A stretch of DNA of 64,000 nucleotides from Sphagnum compactum (Eukaryota > Bryophyta > Sphagnopsida > Sphagnales), in contig OZ234497.1 of NCBI GenBank assembly GCA_965153455.1, positions 9,796,001 to 9,860,000 on the forward strand. The letters run 5' to 3'. Position numbers and translations under genes: made by a program. Numbering within the stretch: the stretch's first letter is position 1; every line of letters begins with the position of its first letter. Shown here in pieces: positions 52,801 through 64,000 of this stretch. The notes under the pieces were generated by a model. The model did no database searches. It saw only the letters and a program-made list of their open reading frames with translations, and was not told the origin of the DNA.

Positions 52801-55800
52801 ACATTGAAATTCTAAAGGCACACAACATGGTTTCTACCTTAAGATAGAATAATACAAAGGTTCAAACTTACATGTTATTTAGTAGTTGCTAGACATGAGA
52901 TGGTCCTCCCTTGTATGCATGCAATAATAAAATTCCTAAGCAAATGTTATAATGTCAAAACTCAACCATTTTTTTTTTCCTTTTTCATTTATTATATAAC
53001 AAAATGCTTTCACATTAAAGTTTCTTTCTATGACTAGGTATTGCTTCTACAAATTGCTTCCTTGTAGAGGTGGGTTGTATGGGTCTTAACAATGATGCTA
53101 TTTTGAGAGCAAATAGCCACATAAGAATATGTTTTTCAACCTTTTTCTGCTTACCCAGTTGTGCACATTAACTTCGTAAACATTAAACATTAAAAATCTA
53201 ATATTGATAAACATAATTGGTGCCTTAGCTAGCAATTGAATCACTTTTAATGCTAGACATCCAAACAAGTTGAAAATGCTACAACAAATTGTGACTAATA
53301 ATGTTAGTTTATAAAACAAGGAATGTGACATAAGCCATCACTTTGTTGACATCATGATAACAAAAATACTTAACTTTGTGTGGCCCACACAAGGCAATGT
53401 TTTGTGGTTACACGGATTATGGAACCATGAATGACATAATATAACTCTGGGGGTGGGGGTTTTTTTTTTTTTTGACATTTCACTGAGATGAAAGTGCAAT
53501 GAGAGACACATCATTGAGGCCAAGGCAATCACCAGTGTGTTGAGAGGTGCTAGATTAAAAGTAAGGTTTTAGGGGTCTTCAGACTGGAGGTTCTAAATGT
53601 TCTTGGTACAACCATTGAAACCTAAGCAAGCAATTTTGGCCTCTTTCAAAATGGAATTAGAACTTAAAATGTGTCCATGTTATGCATGTTTTGGACATGT
53701 TATGGGTATTACTACGGGTATGTAACATGTCACTGGGCTTATGAGTTCGAGTATAACCCCAATTATTTTGAGAAAATAAGAATGGGGCAAAGGAATAGAG
53801 AATAAAATTGCAATAGTACTTTTGTACTGACTACATTTATAAATTTTAGGCTGATTTTACATTATTCAGCTTCGCCTTACATTTTTAAATAAATTATTGC
53901 ATTTGATTAATTATATATGTTTAATGTTACATAATCTCTATCTTGAATTGTGTGCACTAGTTGAACAATCGAATAATATTACACAATTTACTTATTTATA
54001 ATTAGGCATATTGAAAATAGAACCTAACCTAGTTTAAAACTGGACTAGCTCTAAATTCTTTATGAAAATGATTGAAACTAGGGGTTTCAAAAATTCAACG
54101 AATCACTTTCAAGACTGAATCCAAGGTTCCATAAAATTTATTATAATTTTTTTTTATAAAAAAGAGTTAGAACTGAGATCCTTTTTAAATCTATATATCT
54201 GGGCCAAAGGGTTGACACCTGCTTTTTGCATAGAAAATTGTATTCTTAAGACCTTCTAGAGTTAAATGTTTTTTTTGGGGGGGTTTTGTTTTGTTATGGA
54301 CCAATCAAATTGGCTCAATATAGACCCACAAAAACAAAAAAAAATGGACCTGGGAGGTACTCCCTATCTAATTAATAGAAATAACAAAAAAGTACCCACT
54401 CTTACAAAAGGCCACATTACTCAGTCACTACTAATTACAGAAATTTCACCAAAAAAATTTGTGGGTTTGGCCATCCCTTTTCAATACTTAACTTTTTCTC
54501 AATATTGGGTTTGCACTCAATTTGCATTGGACTCTTAGAAGCAAAAGAAATTCAAACTTCAAAACTAAATGGGTAGACTAAATAATGATTTCTATTTTGA
54601 ATTCTTTCCCCCCCAAACAAACTTAATTCTAGCTTTCAAAACTTATGCAAGTTGAATTTAAGACAAAAACCAAAAAAAAAGATTTTTTAAAGTCCACAAG
54701 GAAAAAAAAAACTTAAATTTGAACTAAGCACTTAAAATATATAAAGTGGCTTGTGATAGCTATGCTTCTGAAGTAGCCGACCTAACTCACATGGTCACTC
54801 CATTTATATCATCCAAACCCATGAACCCTGTCATGAGTTGAAACCATGACATTGCCAAAGCCGTGATCAACTAATATAGAACATAGTAAAATGATCTAAA
54901 TAGGTTAGGGTAGAGGAAGACTTTTCTCAACAAAAACAAACAAGAGCAGAAATTTCTGTACCTTTCCCTATTCAAACTGCTTGGTAGTACAAATGTTTTG
55001 AAACCCAAAAAAACACTACATTCTAGTGCTTCCAAACAAATTGGGAGCTAAACTCCGTCAATTTTGAGTTTAGCTTGTTGAAAATGGAGAACATTTTCCC
55101 CCAAGGTCGACCGATTGAGTTGCTTCTTTCACATTTAGGAAGTCATTTGGATCATGTGTTGACTTGCACCTCTATACCTACCAAAAGACTTCAAAAAGTG
55201 GAAAGTAAGAAAGTTAAAAGAGTTTCAACATTACAAAGTTGATTCCAAACAACAATTTTTAAACGATAAAAAAACTAATATTTAACCCCAAATGGTGGAA
55301 TGGGAGCTGTGAGTACAGCACTTCCAAGGCTCCATGTTGGCATGTGTATATATATATATGCACAGGGAATTGCATCACTGACCTGCACCTTACCTTAGAA
55401 AACAGTGTAGAGGCCATTCTGCATTCTTCATTTGATGCTGCACATTTTATATTTGCAATACCAAAGCATCATATTTCTTCATTGCCTTGCAATCCAGTCT
55501 TCATCTGTTGGGTCTGTCTGCCTATCAAGTTGCTTGATGTTTCTTGTCCTCTCCAGAGTCATCTGCACACAATCTGTGTCTCTACACCATCTGTGATTAG
55601 TGACAAAAGTCATCCAGCATTTGATCATGCACATGGCAAATCACTCTATCATCTCTGTCTCACGCAATAATCTTAGAGTTGCAGATAGAAATGGCAAGGT
55701 TGACAATGGTGATAAACCATGCTGCTGATAATATTCCTAGCTAGCAGTGAATTCAGCCTTCTGTTATCTGCTGGGGAGTACCCTGCACCAATTTTCATTG

Positions 55801-56329
55801 AGTGGAACATCAAGGTCACTTCTGAAGGCTATCAGAAGCTCCAACTACCTGTACCTATAACCCTCTGCTACAGTATACATTACTTCTGCTTGAAATACAT
55901 TTTGCTTTGTGCTGCATTGAGATCCCTGAAAAAACCTACAGTTGCCATCACTATGATTGTCACTTGGGATTCCCAAGTTTGATCCATTGTCCTCTCACCA
56001 TGGTCTTTCAATGTAGATTGCATTCCATGAGATTTGCTGGTTCCAAATCTGACACCTCAGTCATTCTGCCATCATGTGAACAGCAATGTAAAATATCTGC
56101 CTTCACCATCAGGAACGTGTATAAACTCAGAAATGTCATCACAAGCAACCAACACCCCACACATTTTATTTGAGTGCAGAACTTAATCATCAGCAGGAAC
56201 CATGATGATACTCCACAGGCCTGAGCTTGAGTAAGATATCCATGCAGCCCCAACTTCTGCACAGCAAGGTCCAGCATTCCCAGAATTCTCTTGCCAAGCA
56301 ATTTCAGTTGGAGAAAGTGCAGTCTTTTT

Positions 56330-56850
56330 GTTTCATTTTAGCTTGTCCCTGTAAAATCAAGCATCAAAGCCCAAGACATAGCGGGTAGTGGTTGGGGCCA
56401 CATGAATGAGTTCTGTCATAACCCTGTGAGTGTTACTCGGAAAGTATCAGACCATCACCATCATAGTGAATGACAGTGACTAACTCCCATTACACTCTCC
56501 TGACATCATGAGCTCCTGATAGTGGTTATAGACAAGTTATGATGAAATGCTTAAAATTTGGCAGCAATTGTACAAAAAAATTTGTCTTGTGAATTTCTGG
56601 ATGCAATGGCAAGACTCAGACATGATGATAGCCAGCATTCCAGAGACATAGCTAACAGAACAAGTCATTGCATCCTCATTCAAGCTGCAACAAGCTTGTC
56701 AGGGTAAGTTATTTCATTTTAGCTTGCTGCTGTACAAGCAAGCATTTATGCCTAAGTATAAATAGACCTACATATAGAGTAGTGGTTGTGGCCACCTGCA
56801 ATCTGAACACGTCACCACTGGTGGCTACTTGGATGTAGTAAACCCACTTA
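56330..56850 (-). repeat. Dispersed intron repeat, copy e (array 3' of NOT3)
   Basis: The family words are present in order on minus: GTGGCCAC, TAGACCTACA-like, GCTTGCTTGTACAG, TTACCCTGACAAGC, GTTGCAGCTTGAATGAGGAT, TAGCTATGTCTCTGGA and GGTCTGATAC. The unit is separated from the matching point in copy f by about 670 bp. Confidence 0.65.
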
Positions 56851-57550
56851 GTCAATTGAAAAACATATTAAGAAATTCCAGAGAGAACCCCACAAGAACA
56901 GTTTGAAGGTAACCATTATGTCAGTTCTGACTGAATCAAAAGTATGACAAGGACTAGTACAGTCATAACCTAGTGATTTGTGAGTGTCACTCACATAGTA
57001 TCAGACCATTCCACAGTCAAATATCTATGAGATTGCAGAGACATCTCTACAACAACACTTTGAAGGTAACACCACAGTGAGTAGTCATAACCTTATGAGA
57101 GATGCTCACAAAGTGTCAGATATTCACCTTCATCATGGACAGAAGTGACAAGCTGCCATGACGAGCCCACGGACTTCATCAGCTCATGATGGTGGGTGTA
57201 GTTATGTACAGAATAATCTGCCAAAAAATTTGTGAAAATCTTTACACACAATCTGTGCCTGCATCTCTGGAAGCAACAGGAAGACTCAGTTGTGATGTTG
57301 GCTAGCACTCAAGAGACATAGCTAAATAGAAAATGTCAACAGTATCCTCATTCAAGCTGCAACAAGCTTTGTGAGGGTAACTTCCATTTCATATTAGCTT
57401 ATCCCCATACAAGCAAGCATCTAAACCTAACATGTAGACAGGCCTACACAGCAGATAGTGGTTGGGGCCTCCTGCACCTTGAACACATCCTTTAAGCACA
57501 CCACTGGTGACTACTCAGATGCAGAACATCTCCTAAAGCCACTGGAAAAC
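56851..57550 (-). repeat. Dispersed intron repeat, copy f, the most complete minus-strand unit
   Basis: On minus this copy runs from GTTCTGCATCTGAG and GTGTGCTTAAAGGATGTG through GGTGCAGGAGGCC, TACCCTCACAAAGCTTG, TAGCTATGTCTCTTGAG, GAGTCTTCCTGTTGCTTCC, AACTACACCCACCATCATGA, GTCATGGCAGCTTGTCACT and TTACCTTCAAAGTGTTG to TGCAATCTCATAGAT. The order is the same as in plus-strand copy b. Confidence 0.75.
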
Positions 57551-57830
57551 AAATCTATGAGATTGCACAAAAATTTGAAGGTAACATGGCAATAAGTGTG
57601 GTCATAACCTTTTGAGAATCCCTCACAAACCATCATACTCTCCCGAATGACAGTGACTAGCTGCCGTTTGTCCCCATCAACCTCATTGCCTCCCAATAGA
57701 GTTTGTAGATAAGTATATAATAATCTGCTCAAAATTTCGGGCAAAGAATTATACAAAAATCTGGTGTCCATGTTTCTGCAGAAGCAATGGAAAGACTCAG
57801 TCATGATGTTAGTACTGGAGAGACATAGCA
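57551..57830 (-). repeat. Dispersed intron repeat, 3' part, copy g
   Basis: This is the 3' half of the unit, starting within about 150 nt of the NOT3 stop codon (57982). It is joined head-to-tail to copy f. Matching points in copies f and g are about 506 bp apart. Confidence 0.65.
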
Positions 57831-57981
57831 CTATGGTATATTACACATCCATAATTGAAGGTACTCTTACTGCCTATATATATTGTATCCAAGAAAGTCC
57901 TGTACCAAGATAAAAGACAGTTCACAAGGCTGCCCGTGCTCATCCTCACCATTATTCTTCACTGCCCCTGTACATATGGTT

Positions 57982-59713
57982 TTAAACTACCAGCTCATCC
58001 TCGAGGTAGCAGTACTCAAAAGTGAACTCTGTTTTTATCCGTTGACACCTGCTCCAATCCCCACTATGGCCCCCTTAATCAATGATGTAACACCTAGGAA
58101 CCAAAACTAAAACAGCACATAACTTAGAAAGAAAAAAAAGGGGTGAACAATACATTTGCAAAGAGACTTCCCTAATATGCACAGGCCTGCTACTGATGAA
58201 CAATATTAGGGGAACATACCAGCCCTGTTGAAAACTATCACGTGCAATGTGGAAATCAAAGTAAACATAGGTGCCCATCTCATATTCATCAGTTGTGATC
58301 TTGGGCTCCTCATGACGCTGGAACCAAGTGTTGTACTTTTTGTGGTATCTCCATGACTGCTTTTTCAGCTCTCGTGCTGCCAAGTATTGTTGGTAAGTGC
58401 CCTGTGCAAGCATGCCACTTGAGAGATTGCTCAATATCACTTTGTACCACCCCAATTGTCAAATGTAACAAATAAGAACAAACATAAGAAAGAACAGGTT
58501 TCATACAATGTAGTCCAAATTCCAAAGCACTCATTACTGGCAGTTTTGTTAATAAAAGCTAACCCCACAGAACCTCAGTCAAGTTCAATTCTCAGTTGTC
58601 TCATGGACAGATCAAACCCATCAAAATAGGGTAGTCAGCACACCCCATAACCTTGCATATAGGCTCAGCTAATTTCCATAGTTTCTGCACCAAATGTCCA
58701 GTCCTAGCACAATTTTCTACAGAATTCCAACCCAATATTTTCTGAGCATGAAGGGGGTCATCAGCATATGGGATAACTCTCTGCAAATTATAGTTCCTCA
58801 TGAAGTACTGCATTTGCAAATCTGAATATGACCTATGAAAGTCCCACCTCACAAACATGGATCCTATGGCTACCTAGGAACATTCCCTAGCCCACTCACA
58901 TAGGGAGTCTTTGAAGGGTGCATTCTTCATAGATGGTGGATTGTGCAGCTTTGCATTAGCTATGTGAGTTCTTGCACTCATTTGAGTTTCTTTGTGATGT
59001 GTTTAAGCACAAAATACATGTGCTAATCATAATTTCAGACCAAGCTTGTGATTTGGTCACTAGAGACAGGAGCTGGACCTGTTGGTAATAGAAGGCAAAG
59101 AAGAGTACATCCTTGTCCAACTGCTCCCACAAAGCTGGACTATGTACAATAGGTGCTTGAACTTGTGGATAGTAACCTGGAGTCACTTTTGGACATCTCT
59201 GCATCCAACAGCATTGAACAAGACTTCTCAACAACCCTCTTGAATGTTGCTTTTCAAACCAAGAGTTTCAAGTGTGCTGTTCAACTTCGCCGTCCATTCT
59301 GTTCAAATGAGTCATAGCTTCTCTATCAAGCTATGCTCTAGAGTATGAGTGCAAGGGAAAAAACACAAGTTCAGGAGTGAAAAAATGCATCTCAGATAGT
59401 CAATGACATGTAAGTAGAGTGAAGTAGACCAATGTACCGGGATATAGCTACAATGGCTTTCAGAGTCTTTGGGCAGAGGAAGGGTGTGGTAGGCAGCATC
59501 TAGGGCCTGGAGATTCATGAGTTGGTCATACTGCACTGAAGTATTTCGTCCTGCACATGAGGGGATCAAGTTGTTGCCAGTGGTGCCCACATCCATTATG
59601 CTTCTCCTTGCGATCACTCCTGGATTTCTAGAGGCCAGCACCCTTTGCCCACCTGCAATGTTCACCTCTGTGGAAAGTTGACTCAGTTCAGCCAATGTCC
59701 CCAGACCTCCAAC
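57982..59713 (-). other. NOT2/3/5 box (NOT-box) of NOT3
   Basis: Four exons from 59713 to 57982 plus the short terminal exon encode the conserved C-terminal domain. Near its start, KDSE is followed by [20 protein letters not shown], matching the plant KDSERPRTYTP...YPQVQAP block. The loop after WEQL is about five residues shorter than I remember in Arabidopsis NOT3. The domain's end (LEDELVV, then stop) is typical. This is the dimerisation module with NOT2 in known complexes. Confidence 0.85.
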
Positions 59714-62700
59714 CTGCAGACAAAGTTTTCACCAACTATCACCTTCTGCGTGCTCGGACACACACAGGTTGTAATTGTTGGCTGTTCTTGCTGTTTGCCA
59801 GACATGTATTCTCAATTACTTTCTTGAATTTTTTTCCTCCATACAATCATGCTAGCAACAATATGGTTTGTTCTTGATCACACCAATGGCACTCAATCAG
59901 GTCATCTGTTAAAGATAAGGTACTATGACCAGGATGCCATGAAGACATATTGGCCCACCCCTCCTTTTTCTATGTGTCTTCATTCTTGAACATCATGCAA
60001 TCCTTCAGGTTACACACCAAGTGCAAGATACAAAAGTGGCTATGCTGTCAGTCTGCAGACCAAGGTGAACATAAGGCCTCTCACCACAACATCAAATGTG
60101 TCACCATTCATAAAATCATCGTCTGGAAGAGTGTTGCTTTCAGCAAATGTTGCAGACACCACAGCATCATGACTGGCTTCATCCACAGTCTGCTCACAAG
60201 GAACTGCCAGTTGTTGAATCAATGGCTCACCTGTTGTCCTGCCTGCATCAACTTCATCATCACACTTTATCAAATGCTGCTAGAATTTCATGACAGATGT
60301 TGACAACAAGATACGAACTGCAACAACAAGGGAAAGAACAAGGAGTTGAGAGATCAAAAAGCTGGTCAACATGCAAACTGCAGCTCAGAAAGCCAATGGT
60401 GCACCAAGTCACTGGGTAGTAAACATAAGCAAGAAGAGGATGTAAGAAAAGAGAGGATGTAAGAGTTTCACACAACTAGATTCCAAATATGTGATTTCAG
60501 TGTCTTTGCAAAGACCCGAAAACCCCAAAGCATGGACCAGAGAACAAAAGCCTTCAATAAATTGCAATCAAATGGAAGAAGAGTGGAAAGGATCTCTTGC
60601 CATCATGAGTTGAGGATGTTCCCAATGGAATTGCCTGTTCAGATTGCAGTAGCTGAGTAGTAGGTAGGCCTAGTGTTGCCAGCAGCCTCCGTGGTTGCAG
60701 GGGTGGAATAGGTGGCATTGAAGCAGGAGAGAGGGATGGTGGGCTGTTCACCAATGGTTGCTGTAGCAGTGTTGTGCTTTGCTTGGCCAATATAACAACA
60801 GTTTGAGGCTGCTGTTGCTGCAATATCTGAGTTTTCTGAAGACTGACAAATTAACATCAATACCTTGCCCTCAAATGTGTCACCATGAGAAGCCAAGTTG
60901 CCCTTTGTGATATGAAATGGAAAAGCAAAGTATGACCTGATAAGACAATTGTCCAGCAAGTTGAATAACTGCTATGCACCTACCCATCCATCTCATGTTG
61001 GCTCAAAACAAAAGTCCTGAAATACAGCAACATATTTTTCATTTCCACTGAAAATGGGCACCTGTTGAAGACTTGATGAATGTGGCTCAGATGTATGAGC
61101 CAGTGGTTCCTTTGCAGCTGGGCCTGGAAATGGAGGAATCTCTGGTGCAGCACGGAACAGAGGAGCAGCAGACTGGCCTAGCTGATGTTGCTGATACCTT
61201 TGCAGAAACTTCTCCTTCTGATCTGGTGTGATCTCAGTGCGTGCATGGTATAGCCCCTGATTCATTCCATTCCAGCATCCTGTGTGTTAGTGACTCATGT
61301 ATAAAGAAAGGACCAGTAGCAACAGATCTATGACCTTCCCACAGCAAGCAAGCCACTAGCACACTATCATCATGTACCAGGAAATTGAGTCACTATGGTA
61401 TTGAATGTCAATTCCACAAAACTATCAAAGCTCAGCTTGAGCCATGAGGTATCATGGTCTTTGTGAGAGCTTTCTACCATACATGCCAATGATCTTTCTT
61501 ACCAACTCTGATGGTGCTTGAATTGAGCTGGCAGAGTGTGGCCTCCATTGCCCACCGGAATTAGGAGATGGACTGAAGATACTGCTACTATTGGGAGTCC
61601 CCTCTATGACACCACTTCTGTTACCCACACCAGTGCTACTAGTCTCACCCAGAGTTGTAGATGCCTGTCCAAGAGGTCCATTTTGAGCATTTAAAGAAGC
61701 TGCCAGCTGCTGCAACAGCCCTGCAGATGCTGGTCTCTCATCCCCACTGACCATTCCTGTCCTTTTGTTGAGATCAAGTCTTGAAGAGATGAGATCTGGT
61801 TTGGAAGCACTTAGTGCAGGAAGACTAAGGGGTGGTGATTGCTGAGAGGCAACAACTGCTCTGCCCATCTTCCAACTAACCAAAGGCCCTTTTCCTACAC
61901 CAGCTCCAGTCCTTCCGCCCACCAGACCAACTCCTTCCTCCTGTTTTGCCTGGCCAAGCAAGGGGATGGGCACAGGTTCTAGAGTTATATTTATAACAGG
62001 AGATTTCACTCCCAGGGGCTTTGCTGCAGTTTCACCCTCAACACTTCCCAGAATCACTGATCCACTCCATCCACATGACAAACCCAGAGTGTCTGTGGGT
62101 GAAGAAAAAGCAATAGGGCTCACACTTCGTACTACATTCAGGGATCCAGGAATTACTCCACTTGCAGGGGGATTTCCTAAGGTAGGTGCCACAGCTCCAG
62201 AAGCTCCAGGTGATTCAGCTGAAGAATCTGAGATCACACTCTCTTCTATTGCATGCAGGTGGAATCTTGGAGAGGCTAAAGTTGAGATTTCTGTAGCCAC
62301 TCCTCCAGCTCCCACTGGCACCTGTGTGAAGAAACCCCATTGGTGTCCAAAACCAGTAACTTCTCACTTTTCCAGACTTTAAATACAAAATCATTAGCTT
62401 TTAATGTAGCAAGCTCTAGGTGTGACCTTGTAATGGAATATAACTGAAACTATTAATCTCAAAACACAAACTGTCAGCTGACAATCTATGGAGGGCTTGT
62501 AGTTGAAAAGGAAGGAGCAGCCTGAATGTCAAATATTTTAGTTCAGCATATTCTGAAGAGTGCTGCTCCTGTGATGCCCCTTAGTCTTCAATCACGAGTT
62601 GAGATTTCATCCTTGAGTGATTGGTTGTACGTAGAGACTCTAACTAAACCCCAAAGGCAAAATGAATAAAAAATCTCTTGGTCCCAGCTCAAAGATAAAT

Positions 62701-64000
62701 CAGGATGTAATCACAATACCTTGTCTTTGATACCAACTGCAGGAAGCACAATAGAAATGGCTTCTGAATTCTCCATTGCTTCAATCTTATCAAGAGGCAG
62801 GGACTGGTAAATCTCATCCACATCCAAAAACTCCTCAAAGTCCTCCTAGGGGACACCCAGTTAACACAGTTTTTCCCAACAGTGAATCCTGATGAAAATG
62901 TAGCATAAACCAGGCTTCTGTGTGAAGACCAACAGCTACCTTTGACTCCAAAAATTCCTATGAGATTGCAGAAGAAACTCCATGAAGCCAATATCTTCAT
63001 CAGTGGCAAGAATTTCTCAACACTTCTGATTTAAGTCAACCTGAAAAAGACATAGTGAGTACCCAATAATAAGGTTATTGATATCTCAATCTGACAAGAT
63101 AGCAGCAACCAAACAACAAGAATACAAAAAGAGCAACCCTAACCCTAAAGAAAAGAGAAAACCAAACCAGGAAAAACTGGTGTAGATTAATGTCAAACAT
63201 TAACCAACATACTGAGTTTCTGTCCCCCAAGACCGGCAATAACAGGAAGTAATGATACACTTTGAAGGTAGCCATTATGTCAGCTCTAACAAAATCAAGA
63301 CAAACACAACAAGAATTAGTGCAGTCATAACCTTGTGAGTGTCATTCACAAATTATCAGACCATCACCTTCATCATGAATAGTATTGACTAGCTGCCATG
63401 ATTCCGCACTGACTTTGTCAACTCCTAACAGTGGGTGTAAATAAGGATATAATAATTTGCCCATAATTTCCAGCAAACAATTGTACAAAAATCTGTGTCC
63501 TCAGTTTCTGTCATGATTTTGGAAGCAATAGGAAAACTTGGACATGCTGTTGCCCCTTGACAAAATCCAACAACCAATATGTTCACATGTGCCTTGGAAG
63601 GCCTTAACTACAATTGACGCCATCAGATATCCAATTATACTACCACCAGAAACTTCTAGCAAATGGATTATACTACAAGCAGATACAATCTTAGCTTGCT
63701 GGGGTCAAAAAAATTCTTCAAGGTGGTCAAATAGGAAGACAAATGTCAATACCTGATTGCGCTCTATGTAATCCTCCACAAAGTCCTTCACTTCATTCAC
63801 CTGATCAGGGCTAAGTCCACCATTGTCCAAAAGGCGCAAAATGAGCTCCAACTTTATGAGGTGTAGCTTGTGCCTTGTTATTGAGTCCTCCAACTGTACC
63901 TATATCTCCACAAAGCCATGATGCAAGTCACACCCCAAGCACAAGTGGAGTATGGAACTGTTCTACCAACCTGACAAAAGCATCTACACAGAAAAGATTG
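57982..64000 (-). CDS. CCR4-NOT transcription complex subunit 3 (NOT3), 5' part beyond the window
   Basis: Exons, 5' to 3' on minus: 63899-63753, 62845-62720, 62321-61503, 61256-61062, 60835-60601, 60242-60085, 59713-59438, 59198-59079, 58401-58220, 58048-57982, giving about 774 C-terminal residues. The first exon carries [20 protein letters not shown] from the Not3 N-terminal domain, and the next carries [20 protein letters not shown] long Ser/Pro/Gly-rich disordered linker follows. The last five exons encode the NOT2/3/5 box: [87 protein letters not shown]3 is a core subunit of the deadenylase complex and pairs with NOT2 through this box. The coiled-coil start lies past 64000. Middle exons (61.1-60.1 kb) are least certain; one intron needs a GC donor. 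Confidence 0.93.
63225..63545 (-). repeat. Dispersed intron repeat, copy h (NOT3 intron)
   Basis: On minus the words GTTAGGAGTTGACAAAGTC-like, CATGGCAGCTAGTCA, ATGATGAAGGTGATGGTCTG, ATAATTTGTGA, CTCACAAGGTTATGAC and GGCTACCTTCAAAGTG match the family in order. It lies between the IERNQ and EDFEEF exons, sense to NOT3. Confidence 0.65.

Larger units (their letters stand above)
47991..55300. other. AT-rich intergenic region between the TMEM120-like and NOT3 genes
   Basis: About 7.3 kb of low-GC DNA without a supported gene. It holds a 3 x 79-bp tandem repeat, a tetranucleotide microsatellite, a 193-bp-spaced direct repeat with telo-box-like words, and several A/T runs. Short frames (for example 50743-50402 minus and 54266-54538 plus) show no recognisable motif. 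Confidence 0.65.
55300..57981 (-). other. NOT3 3' flank with genic base composition
   Basis: GC content rises again from about 55300. The interval up to the NOT3 stop holds a 3' UTR start and a head-to-tail array of the dispersed intron repeat (about 56330-57830). Frames on both strands in 55344-56301 lack recognisable motifs and splice support. Either the NOT3 transcript extends far downstream, or an unrecognised non-coding or decayed gene lies here. Confidence 0.4.

Noticed and set aside
55344-55982. Two plus-strand frames of 108 and 87 codons
   Set aside because: Cys/His/Leu-rich but without motifs, start context or splice continuity. Probably chance in the NOT3 3' flank.
58601-58858. 85-codon minus-strand frame inside NOT3
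   Set aside because: It lies in the intron between two exons that join perfectly in phase (FYYQQ to GTYQQY), and it has no family resemblance.

Overview
This window is nuclear DNA from a land plant. It holds three multi-exon genes with GT-AG introns, separated by long, very AT-rich intergenic DNA. About three genes in 64 kb and introns up to about 2 kb suggest a large genome. I cannot name the species: protein similarity was judged from memory of plant families, and no search was run.

Layout. Positions 1-10530 are AT-rich intergenic DNA with a decayed coding-like stretch, tandem repeats, a tRNA-like SINE candidate and a 41-bp-stem hairpin. A plant PRRC2/BAT2-type gene runs on + from 11450 to 27824 (17 coding exons, 2707 residues as spliced here). 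Next comes a candidate 2-kb DNA transposon at 28929-30954, then AT-rich DNA to about 41.6 kb. A TMEM120/TMPIT-like membrane protein gene runs on - from 47703 to 42069 (10 coding exons, 364 residues). Positions 47.9-55.3 kb are again AT-rich intergenic DNA with simple and tandem repeats. Last is a CCR4-NOT subunit 3 (NOT3) gene on -, with its 3' part at 63899-57982 and its 5' part beyond the right edge (10 coding exons seen, about 774 C-terminal residues).

How the genes relate. They do not form a pathway or operon. PRRC2-type and NOT3 proteins are both linked to mRNA fate in other eukaryotes, and TMEM120 is a membrane protein. All splice junctions were chosen so that reading phase is kept across each intron. 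Each gene model closes on a stop codon next to the expected conserved C-terminus.

The most unusual signal is a dispersed repeat of roughly 500-650 bp. It sits in introns of all three genes and in a head-to-tail array just 3' of NOT3. Every copy found lies in the sense orientation of its host gene, although the genes lie on opposite strands. Gene and intron DNA is visibly more GC-rich than the intergenic DNA, with sharp borders near 10.5, 41.7, 47.9 and 55.3 kb. No rRNA, canonical tRNA, CRISPR array, LTR retrotransposon or viral gene was recognised.
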